This document shows positions 14,114 through 14,538 of a stretch of 14,538 nt of DNA, piece after piece. Source of the stretch: Bacteroidales bacterium (GTDB lineage: Bacteria > Bacteroidota > Bacteroidia > Bacteroidales > Bacteroidaceae); contig SFPF01000086.1 in the NCBI GenBank assembly GCA_004552155.1, positions 1-14,538 on the forward strand, read 5' to 3'. Position 1 is the first letter of the stretch; each line of letters opens with the position of its first letter. The notes beneath the pieces are model-generated. The model made no database searches, was not told the origin of the DNA, and was given only the letters and a program-made list of their open reading frames with translations. The translations under genes and the position numbers were made by a program.

Positions 14114-14538
14114 AATAATTATGGTGTTTTGAGGGTAATATATTCTTTCCTTTATAACGCGCGGCGGGCGAGAATATTATAAATAGGTGGCATAAATTTG
14201 CCGCGTTGCCGCTTTTTTCCAAAATTTCAAGGATACGAGAAATACAAAACTTGTTAATGCCGTCTGACTCTCTGCGCAGAGCGTAAATCGGGCGTTTGCA
14301 ATCGTTAAGACGGCGCGGTGCAAAGATTTATAGATAATTAAGGAAAGGAAAATTTGCTTCGAGAAGATTTCCACGAAAAACAAGGAAATTTTCACGAAAA
14401 AGCACTTCGGAAAAATTATAAAGGAGCAAATTTTTACGGGCTTGCTTATAATTTTTACGGTCATATAAGATAATTTTTCCGCTCATATAGGATAGTTTGC
14501 CCCTAAAAACGCGAAAAGAGGAAAAGCCTGCGCTCTTC
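14114..14538. other. AT-rich intergenic tract with paired ~21-bp-spaced repeats
   Basis: No supported gene in these 425 bp up to the right edge. Three successive repeat pairs lie in the right half: (T/C)CACGAAAAA within 14369-14380 and 14390-14401 (21 bp apart), AATTTTTACGG at 14429-14439 and 14450-14460 (21 bp), and TCATATARGATARTTT starting at 14461 and 14483 (22 bp). A 95-codon minus-strand frame at 14177-14464 is rich in Phe, Ile, Lys and Ser as expected from AT-rich DNA and shows no domain; I do not call it. Confidence 0.6.

Noticed and set aside
14177..14464. 95-codon minus-strand frame in the right-edge AT-rich tract
   Set aside because: Composition follows AT-rich DNA, it runs through the repeat pairs, and no domain or promoter supports it.

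Overview
The window looks like chromosomal DNA from a Bacteroidales bacterium, most likely Prevotellaceae. Four promoters match the Bacteroidetes form (TTTG or near-TTTG at -33, TAnnTTTG at -7), starts lack Shine-Dalgarno sequences, the left-edge signal peptide is followed by Gln (the Bacteroidetes 'Q-rule'), and the protein families (ATP-type PEP carboxykinase, type II glutaminyl cyclase, DUF4491, AAA_14/DUF4143 ATPase) fit. Genus is inference. I see no tRNA, rRNA, CRISPR array, insertion sequence or prophage.

Layout, left to right: (1) 1-189, 5' end of a minus-strand outer-membrane protein gene. (2) 454-2025, pckA (minus), with promoter and terminator. (3) 2026-2842, an 0.8 kb non-coding tract full of small repeats, including four 21-bp palindromic iterons. 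(4) 2843-4078, an AAA_14/DUF4143 ATPase, the only plus-strand gene, with its own terminator; its canonical promoter sits between two identical 35-bp repeats. (5) 4186-12411, a minus-strand cluster probably transcribed from right to left: DUF4491 small membrane protein, peptidase C26-dipeptidase M19 fusion, glutaminyl cyclase lipoprotein, sufE, sbcD, sbcC. (6) 12633-13100, an Lrp/AsnC regulator. (7) 13265-14113, an aldose 1-epimerase-like protein. (8) 14114-14538, an AT-rich non-coding tract with paired repeats about 21 bp apart.

Most notable: sbcD and sbcC each carry one apparent frameshift. The glutaminyl cyclase stops before the usual C-terminal WHT segment, and the next gene, sufE, then starts with GTG, as if a small deletion had joined the two. 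These three lesions lie within about 2.3 kb, so either the SbcCD end of the operon is decaying or the assembly is locally wrong. The C26-M19 fusion joins two hydrolase activities that could act in turn on gamma-glutamyl peptides such as glutathione. The ATPase with its promoter-flanking repeats is the best candidate for an undescribed self-regulated or mobile unit.
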